From Treponema sp. UBA1793 (lineage in GTDB: Bacteria; Spirochaetota; Spirochaetia; Treponematales; Treponemataceae), in NCBI GenBank assembly GCA_002314445.1, contig DCFX01000097.1, forward strand, positions 105,231-149,493: a stretch of 44,263 bases of DNA, given 5' to 3'. Position numbers and translations under genes: made by a program. The notes beneath the pieces were generated by a model. It did not search any database and was not told where the DNA came from. It worked only from the letters and a program-made list of their open reading frames with translations. Numbering within the stretch: position 1 is the stretch's first letter; every line of letters begins with the position of its first letter. Below are positions 9,848 to 18,740 of the stretch, piece after piece.

Positions 9848-11449
9848 ATGAAAAAGAGAATACATAGTATAAGTATACTTTTATTACTACTCGGAGGCTT
9901 CCTGTCGGCGTCTCCTGTCATCAGAGAGATGGGAAAAACGACTTCGTTTTCGGAACTGCTCGACAACGGTAAATCTAAAAACGTGACAGTTTTTGCAATC
10001 AATGATTTACACGGAACCGTCGAGGAAGATATCTCCGGCAAAAATCCGGGAATAGCAAAATTGAACGAAGTGCTGACAGAACTGCGGACGAAGAATCCCG
10101 AAAGTATTTTTGTTTCCGCCGGAGATAACTATCAGGGAAGCGCGCTTTCGAATCTTTCAAAGGGAAAAATAATTTCGGACTATTTCAGGATGGCGGGATT
10201 AGCCGCAAGCACTGTCGGCAATCATGAGTTCGACTGGGGTGACAGCATGTTCCCGCAGTGGGAGACGGACGGAAACTTTACGTTTATAGCAGCAAATATT
10301 ATATATAAACCGACAGGCAGGATTCCGGACTGGTGCAAACCATATGAGTTATACCGGATTGGTGGCCATTTGATTGCCGTCATCGGTACGGCTACGCAGG
10401 ATACTGTATTTACTACCAGTAAAAAAATGATACAGGATTATGAATTTCTTGATCCCGCAGTATGCGTACGCAAAACGCTCCGGCAGCTTGATGCAGTCTA
10501 TCATCCTGAAGCAGTCGTCGTTTTGTCGCATATCGGTTCCCATGACAACAGACTTTCTCCAGGTAATCCGGTAACGGCAACAGACAGCAGCGAGCTGGAA
10601 GATATCTGCAGAATCCGCGGAGTGGACGCCGTTATAACGGGACACAGTCATGAATTTGTTAAGGGAAAGTGTCATGAAGTTCCTGTTGTGCAGGCTCTTG
10701 ATTACGGACGCGCAATCAGTCTTATCAGGTTCCGATTTAACGAACACGGGCTGGAAAAAGTTCTGTACGACGTTGTTGACTTTTATAAATACAAAGACCG
10801 GATAACGGAAGACGGAAAAGTCCTTTCACTGGCAGCTTCCTACAAGGAGAAATACGGAGCGCAGCTCGGAGAAAGTGTTGCGTTCGTGGAAGCGGAGTTG
10901 AGCCATGAAGAAACTGTCCCGAACGTAACGCCGCTTGGTTATCTTGTCGCAGGCGCTATGAAGAAAGCATTCAACGTTGATATGGCAGTAACGAACGGCG
11001 GAGGACTGCGTAAATCAATAAAAGCCGGAACGCTCACGGTAAACGATATGTGGGAGCTTATCCCGTTCGACAATACAGGCGTCGTCGTAACAGTGAAAGG
11101 TGCGGATCTGAAAAAAATTATCGATCACGGTATCAACAGTGTAGGATTCAGAGCCGGACAGTTTGCAGGCGGAAAAGTGTACTACACGACGAGTGCGCCG
11201 GAAGGAAGCCGCGTTAAACGGATAGTACTTGACGACGGACGGGAAGTAGAAGACGGCAGTGAATACACAATCGCCGTGAACGACTTTATGTTCGACGGAG
11301 GCGACAAATACGACATGATAAAACCTGCTGCCGTGAAATATGAAAACACATACGTACCGTTCCGGGATGCGGTTATCGCACAGTTCAAGGCGATGGGGAC
11401 AATAGACAAATCCCGGGCGGAAATACCGGACGTGCTCATAGCTGAATAA
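9848..11449 (+). CDS. Exported 5'-nucleotidase / 2',3'-cyclic phosphodiesterase family (UshA-like)
   Basis: 533 residues from the ATG at 9848, preceded by AAGGA overlapping the previous stop; an upstream in-frame extension runs inside the preceding gene and is rejected. Signal peptide 1-22. The metallophosphatase domain shows FAINDLHG (about 50), SAGDNYQGS, GNHEFDWG (about 124), LSHIGSHDN and ITGHSHE; the C-terminal 5'-nucleotidase domain shows TNGGGLRKSI and DMWELIPFDNTGV. The family removes phosphate from nucleotides in the periplasm. It would finish the work of the neighbouring nucleases by turning nucleotides into nucleosides and phosphate. No lipobox, so periplasmic rather than anchored. 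Confidence 0.9.
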   Translation: MKKRIHSISILLLLLGGFLSASPVIREMGKTTSFSELLDNGKSKNVTVFAINDLHGTVEEDISGKNPGIAKLNEVLTELRTKNPESIFVSAGDNYQGSALSNLSKGKIISDYFRMAGLAASTVGNHEFDWGDSMFPQWETDGNFTFIAANIIYKPTGRIPDWCKPYELYRIGGHLIAVIGTATQDTVFTTSKKMIQDYEFLDPAVCVRKTLRQLDAVYHPEAVVVLSHIGSHDNRLSPGNPVTATDSSELEDICRIRGVDAVITGHSHEFVKGKCHEVPVVQALDYGRAISLIRFRFNEHGLEKVLYDVVDFYKYKDRITEDGKVLSLAASYKEKYGAQLGESVAFVEAELSHEETVPNVTPLGYLVAGAMKKAFNVDMAVTNGGGLRKSIKAGTLTVNDMWELIPFDNTGVVVTVKGADLKKIIDHGINSVGFRAGQFAGGKVYYTTSAPEGSRVKRIVLDDGREVEDGSEYTIAVNDFMFDGGDKYDMIKPAAVKYENTYVPFRDAVIAQFKAMGTIDKSRAEIPDVLIAE

Positions 11450-11492
11450 TATATGGAAACAGGCGCAGTACGTTCCTGTTGTAATAAAAAAA

Positions 11493-11518
11493 TGCCGGTA
11501 CGGAAAACGTTACCGGCA
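11493..11518 (+). other. Hairpin immediately upstream of a ribosome-binding site
   Basis: TGCCGGTACG and CGTTACCGGCA form a stem with a short GAAAA loop. The stem ends directly before the GGGAG ribosome site of the next gene (ATG 11530). There is no T run. A weaker stem AACAGG/CCTGTT precedes it at about 11458-11480. It may stabilise the downstream message or modulate its translation. Confidence 0.4.
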
Positions 11519-11529
11519 GGGAGAAAAAC

Positions 11530-13593
11530 ATGAAAGAAAAGCTGAAAAATGTATTAGGACTGACGGTGGTACTGTTGCTGCTGCTGTCCGTATCCGGCTG
11601 CAGCGGGCTTACCGACAACGGTACTACTGATTCAAACACCACATCGAAAGTATCTCCGGTGACATTCAGTCCTTCTGCAGGAGACGTTGCCGATGAATCA
11701 ACTGTAACGCTTGCAACTGCCACGGCCGATGCGACTGTTATTTATTCGCTTGACTCAGGCCTTTCCGCATCCACTTATGCAGAAATGATAACGGCTGGTA
11801 CTGCGTTTATGAAAAGCACCGTGACGATACATGACGCATGCACCGTGTACGCGCTCGCTGTGAAAACCGGTTATACATCTTCTGATGTAACAAACGCTGC
11901 ATACACCATAAAAGTCGGTACGGCAAAAGTTGAAGCTGTTTCGATTACTGCAGCCGATGCAACAGTTACGACGAATACCGCCATTACGCTTTCGACGGGA
12001 ACTGCCGGCGCTGTAATTTATTATACGACTGACGACAGTGAGCCGACAACTTCTTCAACAGAATATACTGCGCCCTTTACGCTTCCTTTTGCGGGTTCGT
12101 ATACGGTAAAAGCAGTTGCGGTAAAAACTGATATGATTGATTCTGAAACAGTATCCGCATCTTTTACCGTTACAGCTGCAGCATCTGAAATAACATATGC
12201 AGAACTTTCCGGAACAGCAAATTACGATTTTGACGGAAATATAGACGACGCTCTGACTGCAATCGGTTCTTCATCTTCTTCTGTTACGTTTACATCTTCG
12301 ATAAACGTAAGCGGTATAGTGACAATCGTCAATACAACGAATAATTATTTTGTCGTTCAGGATAAAAATGATGCCGTTGAATTCTACGGTATAACAATGC
12401 CGTCAGGACTGGCTGCAGGTGATTATGTTACGGCATCGGCGTCAAAAGGTCAGCTTTACAAAGGCCTTCCCGAAATTACCGCAGTAGACGGCAGCGTGAC
12501 AATCGACAGTTCCAAAAAAACAGCAACGCTGTATTACCTTAATCTTACAGGTAAGACCGACTTTTCCGGTTTTGAGAGCTTCAAGTTATACGGCATGAAA
12601 GCTGCTGCCTCTGCTGTACAGGAAAAGCTTGCCATGATATACGGTTATGACAAAACGACGAAAGATACGGAAAAATCGTTCTTCGGATATGTTCAGAATT
12701 ACAGTGGTACGCTGGAACTGGCAGTCGTCTATGAAAAGGATGCTTCCCTTATAACGACAACATCTTCCCTTACGAATACTGTAGAACCGGTATCTGTCTC
12801 TATTGCGTCGGGAACAGTTTCTTCCGGAACGACGATAACGCTTTCTACAATTACGGAAGGTGTCACAATTTATTATACAACGGACGGGACTGTTCCGACG
12901 TCATCTTCCAATACGTATTCGGACGGAATAACGCTGACCGGATCTGCCGGTACGAAGCTGACTGTGACTGCCGTTGCCCTAAAAACCGGTTATACGGATT
13001 CAGCAATCGTTTCTGCAGAATATACTATAAAGGATTCAGGAGGAGTATCTGACGAAAAACTTATGATTACCGAGTATTACGAAGGTACTTCATATAATAA
13101 ATATCTTGAGATTACGAATATCGGGGACACGGCGCTTGATTTGTCCAGCTATTCCGTCGGGATGTATTATAACAGCGACACATCAGTTTCAACCAGTCAT
13201 GTACTGACGCTTTCCGGAACTTTGAATGCAGGAAAATCCGTAGTTTTGTATAACAATCAGACAGACCTTACCGTTCTGACTGTACTGGGAGCAATGTCGG
13301 ACACGGTAAGTGATGCAGCCGGCTGGAAAGTCGTGGACACGTCAGTCTGTTCTACCTTTAACGGAAACGACTGCATTGTCCTGATGAAAGGCGGTACAAC
13401 GTCTGCTGCTATTATCGATGCATTCGGAACATATCCGAATACAAGCGGAGCGAATTTTGCGAAAGATACGCGTGCCTGCCGTAATGCAGGATGCACCCCG
13501 TCTGCCTCATATACCGTATCAGACTGGACATCAGCTTCAATTTCGACAACGGCTGCCGGTGATGATGCCAATGCCGGTACCTATACGAAATAA
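11530..13593 (+). CDS. Multidomain lipoprotein: chitobiase-type repeats, OB-like and lamin-tail domains
   Basis: 687 residues. Lipobox LSVSGC with Cys24. Three chitobiase/hexosaminidase C-terminal-type repeats (about 43-128, 134-213, 420-505), each with the IYYTTDDSEPTTSS-like signature. Between the second and third lies an OB-fold-like domain (about 228-400) starting NYDFDGNIDDALTAI, paralogous to the one in the 614-residue protein. The C-terminal part (about 512-687) is a lamin-tail domain (ITEYYEGTSYNKYLEITNIG). No catalytic motif was found. It looks like a surface adhesion or substrate-binding component made by reshuffling the domains of its neighbours. Confidence 0.78.
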   Translation: MKEKLKNVLGLTVVLLLLLSVSGCSGLTDNGTTDSNTTSKVSPVTFSPSAGDVADESTVTLATATADATVIYSLDSGLSASTYAEMITAGTAFMKSTVTIHDACTVYALAVKTGYTSSDVTNAAYTIKVGTAKVEAVSITAADATVTTNTAITLSTGTAGAVIYYTTDDSEPTTSSTEYTAPFTLPFAGSYTVKAVAVKTDMIDSETVSASFTVTAAASEITYAELSGTANYDFDGNIDDALTAIGSSSSSVTFTSSINVSGIVTIVNTTNNYFVVQDKNDAVEFYGITMPSGLAAGDYVTASASKGQLYKGLPEITAVDGSVTIDSSKKTATLYYLNLTGKTDFSGFESFKLYGMKAAASAVQEKLAMIYGYDKTTKDTEKSFFGYVQNYSGTLELAVVYEKDASLITTTSSLTNTVEPVSVSIASGTVSSGTTITLSTITEGVTIYYTTDGTVPTSSSNTYSDGITLTGSAGTKLTVTAVALKTGYTDSAIVSAEYTIKDSGGVSDEKLMITEYYEGTSYNKYLEITNIGDTALDLSSYSVGMYYNSDTSVSTSHVLTLSGTLNAGKSVVLYNNQTDLTVLTVLGAMSDTVSDAAGWKVVDTSVCSTFNGNDCIVLMKGGTTSAAIIDAFGTYPNTSGANFAKDTRACRNAGCTPSASYTVSDWTSASISTTAAGDDANAGTYTK

Positions 13594-13626
13594 GTTCCGT
13601 CATAATTCATAAAACAGTTTTTACAC

Positions 13627-13644
13627 CCTGCCCTTCGGGGCAGG
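13627..13644 (+). terminator. UUCG-tetraloop hairpin (weak intrinsic terminator)
   Basis: CCTGCCC-TTCG-GGGCAGG is a perfect 7-bp GC-rich stem closed by a stable UUCG loop. Only CTTT follows, so termination is probably partial. It separates the 687-residue lipoprotein from the endonuclease gene. Confidence 0.6.
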
Positions 13645-13671
13645 CTTTAAAACTTTGAGAGATTGCTTATT

Positions 13672-14829
13672 ATGAAAAAAAAATATATATGTATAACCAT
13701 GACCGGAAAAATACTGGCTGCATTTTTTTTAGCCGCATGTTCGTTTACTACCGGCAGTCCGAATAACGGCGCTGCCGCTGCCGTTACATTTTCTGTAAGC
13801 AGCCCGGAAATCAGTGCGGGAACATCCGTAACGCTTGAGACAACGACTCCTGCATCAACTGTCTATTACACGACGAACGGTGCCGTTCCCGACAGGACAT
13901 CATACCACGGTGAGGAAAAAACGGCATATGCTGTCGTCAATATTACCGGAAATGCCGGCGACTCAATACTGCTCAAAGCTTTCGCCGCTGCCTCTGGATA
14001 TACCGATGCACCCGTAACGACAATCAGGTATACAATTGCAGAAAAACAGACGGACAGCCCGGCGGAAAACAGCAGCCTGTATCTTGGAAATCCGAGCGGT
14101 GCGGAAACGTCCGTGAATGACGGGGACAATTATCTGCTCGAACACGCTCAATACAGTCTGTCGTACAATAATGACAGACTCGGCCCTAACTGGGTTTCCT
14201 GGCATGTCGATGCGGATGACATAGAAAAGAACGTGTCCAGACAGAATACTTTCCGCGCCGATACACAGCTTCCCTCAGGCTGGTATGAAGTAACTGAAGA
14301 TGACTTTCAATACAGTACATATGGTTTTGAGAGGGGGCACATGTGCCCGTCCGGAGACAGAACAGATACAACTGAAAATAATTCAGCAACTTTTTATATG
14401 ACAAATATGGTACCGCAGACCGCAGGTAATAATGAAAAAGTATGGGCCGGTTTTGAAGATCATATCAGGGATAAAATAGAAGACGGATATGAAGCTTATA
14501 TTATAAGCGGCCCGTACGGCAGCGGCGGAACGTCGGTGAAGGGAACATTTTCCGCCATCACTACAGCAGGAGGCCGTTCAATTACCGTTCCTGCCGATAC
14601 ATGGAAGGTTGTTCTGTATCTGAAGGAAGGATCTGACGACATTGACCGCATTACGACAGATACTGAAACAGAAGCTGTTTTTGTTCCGAATACGGAAACG
14701 TGCGATGACGACGGGAAAACGTGGAAAAATTATATCTGCACGATTGATTACGTCGAAAGCCTGACCAGTTATGATTTTTTTGCACGTGTTCCCGATTCAG
14801 TTGAAGCTGTTATTGAAGCGGAGGAATAA
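13672..14829 (+). CDS. DNA/RNA non-specific endonuclease lipoprotein (NUC1 family) with chitobiase-type domain
   Basis: 385 residues from ATG 13672 (a TTG at 13663 is less likely). Short signal peptide with lipobox FFLAAC. Residues about 37-125 form one chitobiase-type repeat (VYYTTNGAVPD). The nuclease domain (about 135-380) contains the ββα-metal core YGFERGHMCPSGDRT at about 217 with the catalytic His in RGH, followed by FYMTNMVPQ and an Asn-rich metal-binding stretch (TAGNNEKVW). The family cuts single- and double-stranded DNA and RNA with Mg2+. Together with the EEP nuclease and the 5'-nucleotidase it makes a complete extracellular nucleic-acid degradation set. Shine-Dalgarno is weak. 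Confidence 0.88.
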   Translation: MKKKYICITMTGKILAAFFLAACSFTTGSPNNGAAAAVTFSVSSPEISAGTSVTLETTTPASTVYYTTNGAVPDRTSYHGEEKTAYAVVNITGNAGDSILLKAFAAASGYTDAPVTTIRYTIAEKQTDSPAENSSLYLGNPSGAETSVNDGDNYLLEHAQYSLSYNNDRLGPNWVSWHVDADDIEKNVSRQNTFRADTQLPSGWYEVTEDDFQYSTYGFERGHMCPSGDRTDTTENNSATFYMTNMVPQTAGNNEKVWAGFEDHIRDKIEDGYEAYIISGPYGSGGTSVKGTFSAITTAGGRSITVPADTWKVVLYLKEGSDDIDRITTDTETEAVFVPNTETCDDDGKTWKNYICTIDYVESLTSYDFFARVPDSVEAVIEAEE

Positions 14830-14850
14830 AACTCCGTTCAAGAGCCTTTT

Positions 14851-15186
14851 TCAGGCAAACGTAGAACCGTTGCAGCCCCACGAATCTGCTGTAAACGGCT
14901 GGAATGTAATATATGTGCGGCCGGCCGGAATATGCAGATTGTCCTGAAGCAGCGCACAGATTTTTCCCGACAGAATCCGGTTTACTTCCGGCGAAAGTCC
15001 GCCTATACTTTCTACAGCGACAAACGCCGCCGGTTCGGTGGAACCCGACATCATGATATTTGCATGGCTTGCAACTACCATAACGTATTGTTCCGGTTTT
15101 CCGATTGTTTCAGCTATAATGGATGACAGTTCTTTCAGCACTGACTGGGGAATGTCATACGGACATTTAACACTAATCATTGGCAT
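14851..15186 (-). CDS. MIF-like tautomerase
   Basis: 111 residues. The mature protein would begin with Pro2 (MPMISVK), the catalytic base of the tautomerase superfamily. The length, the GKPEQYVMVV block, the FVAVESIGGLSPEVNR block and a C-terminus GSTFA close to that of animal macrophage migration inhibitory factor place it in the MIF family rather than the shorter 4-oxalocrotonate group. Known members tautomerise phenylpyruvate or dopachrome in vitro; the bacterial role is unclear. A GGAGGT ribosome site precedes the start. It follows the trhA gene on the same strand with about 100 bases between. Confidence 0.88.
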   Translation of the reverse strand: MPMISVKCPYDIPQSVLKELSSIIAETIGKPEQYVMVVASHANIMMSGSTEPAAFVAVESIGGLSPEVNRILSGKICALLQDNLHIPAGRTYITFQPFTADSWGCNGSTFA

Positions 15187-15286
15187 AAACTACCTCCGGA
15201 TATATCATATATTATAATTGAATTCTGATGAAAATGCAGGATGAAGTGAGGGAGTTTACGTGTATTCCTTTCCGGAGGAGACCGTT

Positions 15287-15946
15287 TTAAATCATGAAAT
15301 ATACGGAAAAGAAATGAAAGATGCTTCCGGCAAGTACGAACAGATGGAATATGCTGTGCATCCATTTTATTTTTTTTAATGCATAAAACACGCATCCTGC
15401 CGTGTATGCGATGCCGCCTGCGATGAGAAAAACAAGCGATTTGCAGGGCAGGACGTGAATAAGCGGACGGAATGCAAACACAATGATCCACCCGAGAATG
15501 ACGTACGTGACTGCCGATATTGCGCGGAGCCTGTTGCCGAATACCGAATAGAGTACTATTCCCGTAATTGCAAGCCCCCATATAATGCCGAACAATGTCC
15601 AGCCGAATGTGCCTCGAAGCGCTGCAAGGCAGAATGGTGTGTATGTTCCCGCTATAAGCAGATATATGGAAGAATGATCGAATATCTGGAAGATGTTTTT
15701 AGCCTTGAATGGTACAAGCGCATGATAAAGCGTTGAAGACATATACAAAATGAGCAGCGTTGCGCCGAATAAGGCGAAGCTTGTAACATATAACGGTTTT
15801 AACCCGGCAGGCGCACAGTACACTGCACGGACAATGAGCAGCACGATTGCCGCAACGGAAAGACCCGCTCCGATGCCGTGACTGACAGAATTGAATATCT
15901 CTTCTCCGGGTGAATACCGTTTCGGGCGTTTCGTTTCCATGTTCAT
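15287..15946 (-). CDS. trhA: Hemolysin III / PAQR-family membrane protein (TrhA)
   Basis: 219 residues, seven hydrophobic segments, the normal size of the family. Conserved residues include HGIGAGLS in helix 1, SSTLYHAL in helix 3 and IFDHSSIYLLIAGTYTPF, plus paired histidines near the C-terminus (HSIFHLF, IFHFF) that with the earlier ones would bind zinc. In other bacteria TrhA affects membrane lipid homeostasis; haemolytic activity is an old name and should not be assumed. GGAG lies before the ATG at 15946. Confidence 0.9.
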   Translation of the reverse strand: MNMETKRPKRYSPGEEIFNSVSHGIGAGLSVAAIVLLIVRAVYCAPAGLKPLYVTSFALFGATLLILYMSSTLYHALVPFKAKNIFQIFDHSSIYLLIAGTYTPFCLAALRGTFGWTLFGIIWGLAITGIVLYSVFGNRLRAISAVTYVILGWIIVFAFRPLIHVLPCKSLVFLIAGGIAYTAGCVFYALKKIKWMHSIFHLFVLAGSIFHFFSVYFMI

Positions 15947-16006
15947 AGAGAACTCCGTTTCTTATCAGACACAGGAACCGGAAAAGGGTTGCATATAAAA
16001 GTTAAT

Positions 16007-16038
16007 AAAAACATACTCCGCCCGGACAGCGGAGTATG
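16007..16038 (-). terminator. Intrinsic terminator of the oleate hydratase gene
   Basis: On the minus strand a perfect 10-bp stem CATACTCCGC/GCGGAGTATG with a 7-base loop is followed by TTTTTATT. It lies 8 bases beyond the stop at 16046. Confidence 0.88.
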
Positions 16039-16045
16039 CTGATTA

Positions 16046-17815
16046 TCAGATTGCGTTGTATTTTTTAAGCAGATCGTATACTATCGTGTTTTTAATTTTT
16101 TTAAGGCCGATTTTCTTTGCCAGCGATGCAATCCACGGCAGTTTCATGTCTGCCGGTTTTTTGCCGTCCATAAGCTTTGACGCGGAATCAAGCAGAGCCC
16201 TGATGTCGTAGACCGAACCGAATACTTCCGGGACTCCTCTGTCCACGTTGAGCAGCGTATAGACTGCTTCCATGCCGGTACGGACGGAATATTCCGTAGT
16301 AAAGACCGTATCGCGCTGCGTGTCGGCAAACTGGCCGATGAATGCGAAATTTACAGCCTTATCCGGTACAACCTTCGGCCTGTCGCCTGCAGTTCTCGGC
16401 ATAAAGAATGCGGTAATGTACGGAAGCATGCACGGAATGCAGCGTGCAGAATTAACCGCGTATTCATGTATTTTGTCTTCCGGAACGCCTATGTGATACA
16501 GCCATTCTTCGGTTATTTCCGTTCCGGTACATTCGCGCATCGGTTTTTTGACGTAATCGCCCGGAACGTCCGTAAACAGTCCGTAAACCCAGACAACGAG
16601 TTTGTCTTTCGGCTGATCCTTAAAGTGCGGCTGGCGGTTGAGCGTGTAGCTCATGAGCCATGAAGAATCTCTGCATGAAATGATTCCGCCCGTAACGACT
16701 TTTCCGCTGAACGGATCGCGTTTGCAGATTTTCTCGATATACGGCGGAATTTTGTCGTCGAGCGTGGTCACCGTTGCCGATTCCCAGTTTGTTTTTTCCA
16801 CATCTCCACAGAATTTTTCCGGGTGCCCGAACGCGTCGTCCTGTGCTGCAACCGCTTTCCACATATCCCAGCATCCGCCGTGCTCTGTTTTGAGTTGCGG
16901 CGCGTGGTCATTGTCACCAAGTGAAGAATTTTCGGTGCAGCTGCCGTTCGTAATGAAAACGAGATCGTCTTCCGTGAGGTCTATGCGGTCTTCCGAACCT
17001 TCATGCATGCACAGAATCGTTTTTGCGGTCTTTTTATCTGCCGCAATGTCGAACAGGACGTTTTTTACCTGCGTGTCGTACTGGAACTGGACGTCGTGCT
17101 CTTTAAGGTATGCAAGCATCGGCTGAATCAGCGATTCGTACTGATTATATTTTGTGAATTTGAGTGCAGAAAAATCAGGCAGTCCGCCGATATGGTGGAT
17201 AAAGCGCTGGAAATAGAGTTTCATTTCGAGTGCGCTGTGCCAGTTTTCAAATGCAAACATTGTCCGCCAGTACAGCCAGAAATTGGAGTTGAAAACTTCA
17301 TCGTCAAAAATATCTTCAATCGTTTTATCGTACAAGTCTTCATCTTTCGTCATGAAAAGCTTCACGATTTCCATGCACCCTTTGTCGCTCAGCCCGAACT
17401 TACCGTCCGTGTGCGCATCCTCTCCGCGGTTTACCGTCGCACGCATAAGAGAAAAGTTCGGATCATGTTTGTTCAGCCAGTAGAATTCGTCGAGTACCGA
17501 TGCGTCTTTCGTTTCAAGGGACGGAATTGAATGGAACAAATCCCACAGGCATTCAAAATGATTTTCCATTTCGCGTCCGCCGCGGATAACAAACCCTTTC
17601 TGCGGATCGTTGATGCCGTCGCACGCGCCGCCTGCAAGTTTCATTTCTTCAAGAATATGGATTCTGTTTCCCTTCATCTGACCGTCGCGTACAAGAAAAC
17701 ACGCTGCGGATAATCCTGCAAGTCCTGAACCTATAATATAGGCCGATTTTTTATCGACGTCTGCCGGTTTTTCCGGGCGGGCAAATGCTTCATAATTACC
17801 GTTGCTGTAATACAT
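16046..17815 (-). CDS. ohyA: Oleate hydratase (FAD-dependent, MCRA family)
   Basis: 589 residues from the ATG at 17815, which has AAGGAGA 8 bases upstream; an ATG 14 codons earlier lacks a ribosome site. The FAD-binding loop is IIGSGLAGLSAACFL (about 28), followed by ILEEMKLAGGACDG and the active-site block RGGREMENHFECLWD. The block MFAFENWHSALEMKLYFQRF and ALKFTKYNQYESL are diagnostic. The enzyme hydrates cis-9 (and often cis-12) double bonds of free fatty acids to hydroxy fatty acids, in the cytoplasm at the membrane. It is commonly a fatty-acid detoxification enzyme in host-associated bacteria. Its neighbour upstream is a TetR gene, likely its regulator. Confidence 0.95.
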   Translation of the reverse strand: MYYSNGNYEAFARPEKPADVDKKSAYIIGSGLAGLSAACFLVRDGQMKGNRIHILEEMKLAGGACDGINDPQKGFVIRGGREMENHFECLWDLFHSIPSLETKDASVLDEFYWLNKHDPNFSLMRATVNRGEDAHTDGKFGLSDKGCMEIVKLFMTKDEDLYDKTIEDIFDDEVFNSNFWLYWRTMFAFENWHSALEMKLYFQRFIHHIGGLPDFSALKFTKYNQYESLIQPMLAYLKEHDVQFQYDTQVKNVLFDIAADKKTAKTILCMHEGSEDRIDLTEDDLVFITNGSCTENSSLGDNDHAPQLKTEHGGCWDMWKAVAAQDDAFGHPEKFCGDVEKTNWESATVTTLDDKIPPYIEKICKRDPFSGKVVTGGIISCRDSSWLMSYTLNRQPHFKDQPKDKLVVWVYGLFTDVPGDYVKKPMRECTGTEITEEWLYHIGVPEDKIHEYAVNSARCIPCMLPYITAFFMPRTAGDRPKVVPDKAVNFAFIGQFADTQRDTVFTTEYSVRTGMEAVYTLLNVDRGVPEVFGSVYDIRALLDSASKLMDGKKPADMKLPWIASLAKKIGLKKIKNTIVYDLLKKYNAI

Positions 17816-17841
17816 ACAAATATCTCCTTCAGATGAAATTG

Positions 17842-17947
17842 TGTCTGAAGACAGCACATAATGCGTACCGTTCTTCTGTATGTAATATAGAGATATAAAA
17901 TGAAGGATAGTATAGACAGGTTTTGCCCTGTGTCGGAATTTCAGACA
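17842..17947 (-). promoter_or_regulatory. ohyA promoter region with two TGTCTGAA palindromes
   Basis: Two short palindromes share the half-site TGTC-GAA: 17842-17853 (TGTCTGAAGACA) in the leader close to the ribosome site, and 17931-17947 (TGTCGGAATTTCAGACA, one mismatch). A TATACT box around 17909-17914 (minus strand) places the second palindrome over the -35 area. They are candidate binding sites for the TetR protein encoded just upstream; the pairing is inferred. Confidence 0.45.
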
Positions 17948-17991
17948 AACGGGGCTTATTGTCTAAAAAGTATTTGATTTTAGAGTGTTTT

Positions 17992-18570
17992 TCAGCGTAT
18001 CTCCGGACTGCTTTTTTTCCTGCCGAACCGTTCCAGCGCTTTGAAAATATCACCTTCGACAAGCGTGCTGATCTGCCCGACTATTATTTCCGGTTTCTGG
18101 TACATGTCATTTTCAATCCATTCGAATACGATTCCCACGAATGCATACTTATAAAAATTTGCAATGAATGCTTTATCTTCTTCCCGTACTGAGAATTTTT
18201 CCGCACATTCGTTAACGACACCGAGGAGAAGGGTATACACCTCTTTATATAAAAAATCGAGCAGATGCTGCCGGCAGCTTGAATAATACGTACGGAGAAC
18301 AAAGCTCCTGTTTGCAAGCACATACTTGAAGACGTTCATGAATCCGTTCTGCCACGTGTCGTATGTCTTCTTTTCGCCGATTGTTTCCATTGTGTCTTTT
18401 TGATATATCCAGGCGACAAGATCATATATATCGTTAAAATGATAATAGAATGTCTGCCTGTTCACACCGCAGTCGTCGACAATCTGCGTGACGGTAATTC
18501 TGTCAATGGGAGTCGTTTCCGAAATCTTTTTGAGCGATGCAGCCAGCGCGGTTTTCGTTATCTGTGACAT
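17992..18570 (-). CDS. TetR/AcrR-family regulator (DhaS-like)
   Basis: 192 residues. The N-terminal helix-turn-helix (about 5-50) reads PIDRITVTQIVDDCGVNRQTFYYHF, split here as ITVTQIVDDCGVNRQ and TFYYHFNDIYDLV. The C-terminal part resembles the TetR_C group seen in DhaS-like regulators. Same strand as and 176 bases upstream of oleate hydratase. A fatty acid or acyl-CoA ligand would fit the context but is not shown. Confidence 0.85.
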   Translation of the reverse strand: MSQITKTALAASLKKISETTPIDRITVTQIVDDCGVNRQTFYYHFNDIYDLVAWIYQKDTMETIGEKKTYDTWQNGFMNVFKYVLANRSFVLRTYYSSCRQHLLDFLYKEVYTLLLGVVNECAEKFSVREEDKAFIANFYKYAFVGIVFEWIENDMYQKPEIIVGQISTLVEGDIFKALERFGRKKSSPEIR

Positions 18571-18651
18571 TGTTTAAATATATACGGATAACCGCGCAGG
18601 GGCAAGGTTTCCGCAGATGTTCTGCCTTTTTCAGAAACGATTCCGGTAAAG

Positions 18652-18692
18652 GAAACCGGTAAAAACTTCAGTTTTCTGAGATGTCCTAAAGC
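18652..18692. repeat. Degenerate copy of the dispersed TAAAAACTTCAGTTTT hairpin element
   Basis: The stretch GGTAAAAACTTCAGTTTT followed by CTGAGATGTCCTAAAG aligns with the reverse strand of 3078-3122 and with 28624-28670. It lies in the short divergent spacer between the TetR gene and the AraC gene. Stem pairing is weaker than in the other copies. Confidence 0.5.
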
Positions 18693-18725
18693 AATATCAT
18701 ACAAGAACCGTTTTTTTCTTTCTGA

Positions 18726-18731
18726 TATAAT
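18726..18731 (+). promoter_or_regulatory. TATAAT box very close to the AraC start codon
   Basis: A perfect TATAAT ends ten bases before the ATG at 18741. Transcription would begin at about 18738, so the message would be nearly leaderless; no Shine-Dalgarno is present. No convincing -35 box is visible. Confidence 0.45.
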
Positions 18732-18740
18732 ATATGCATT

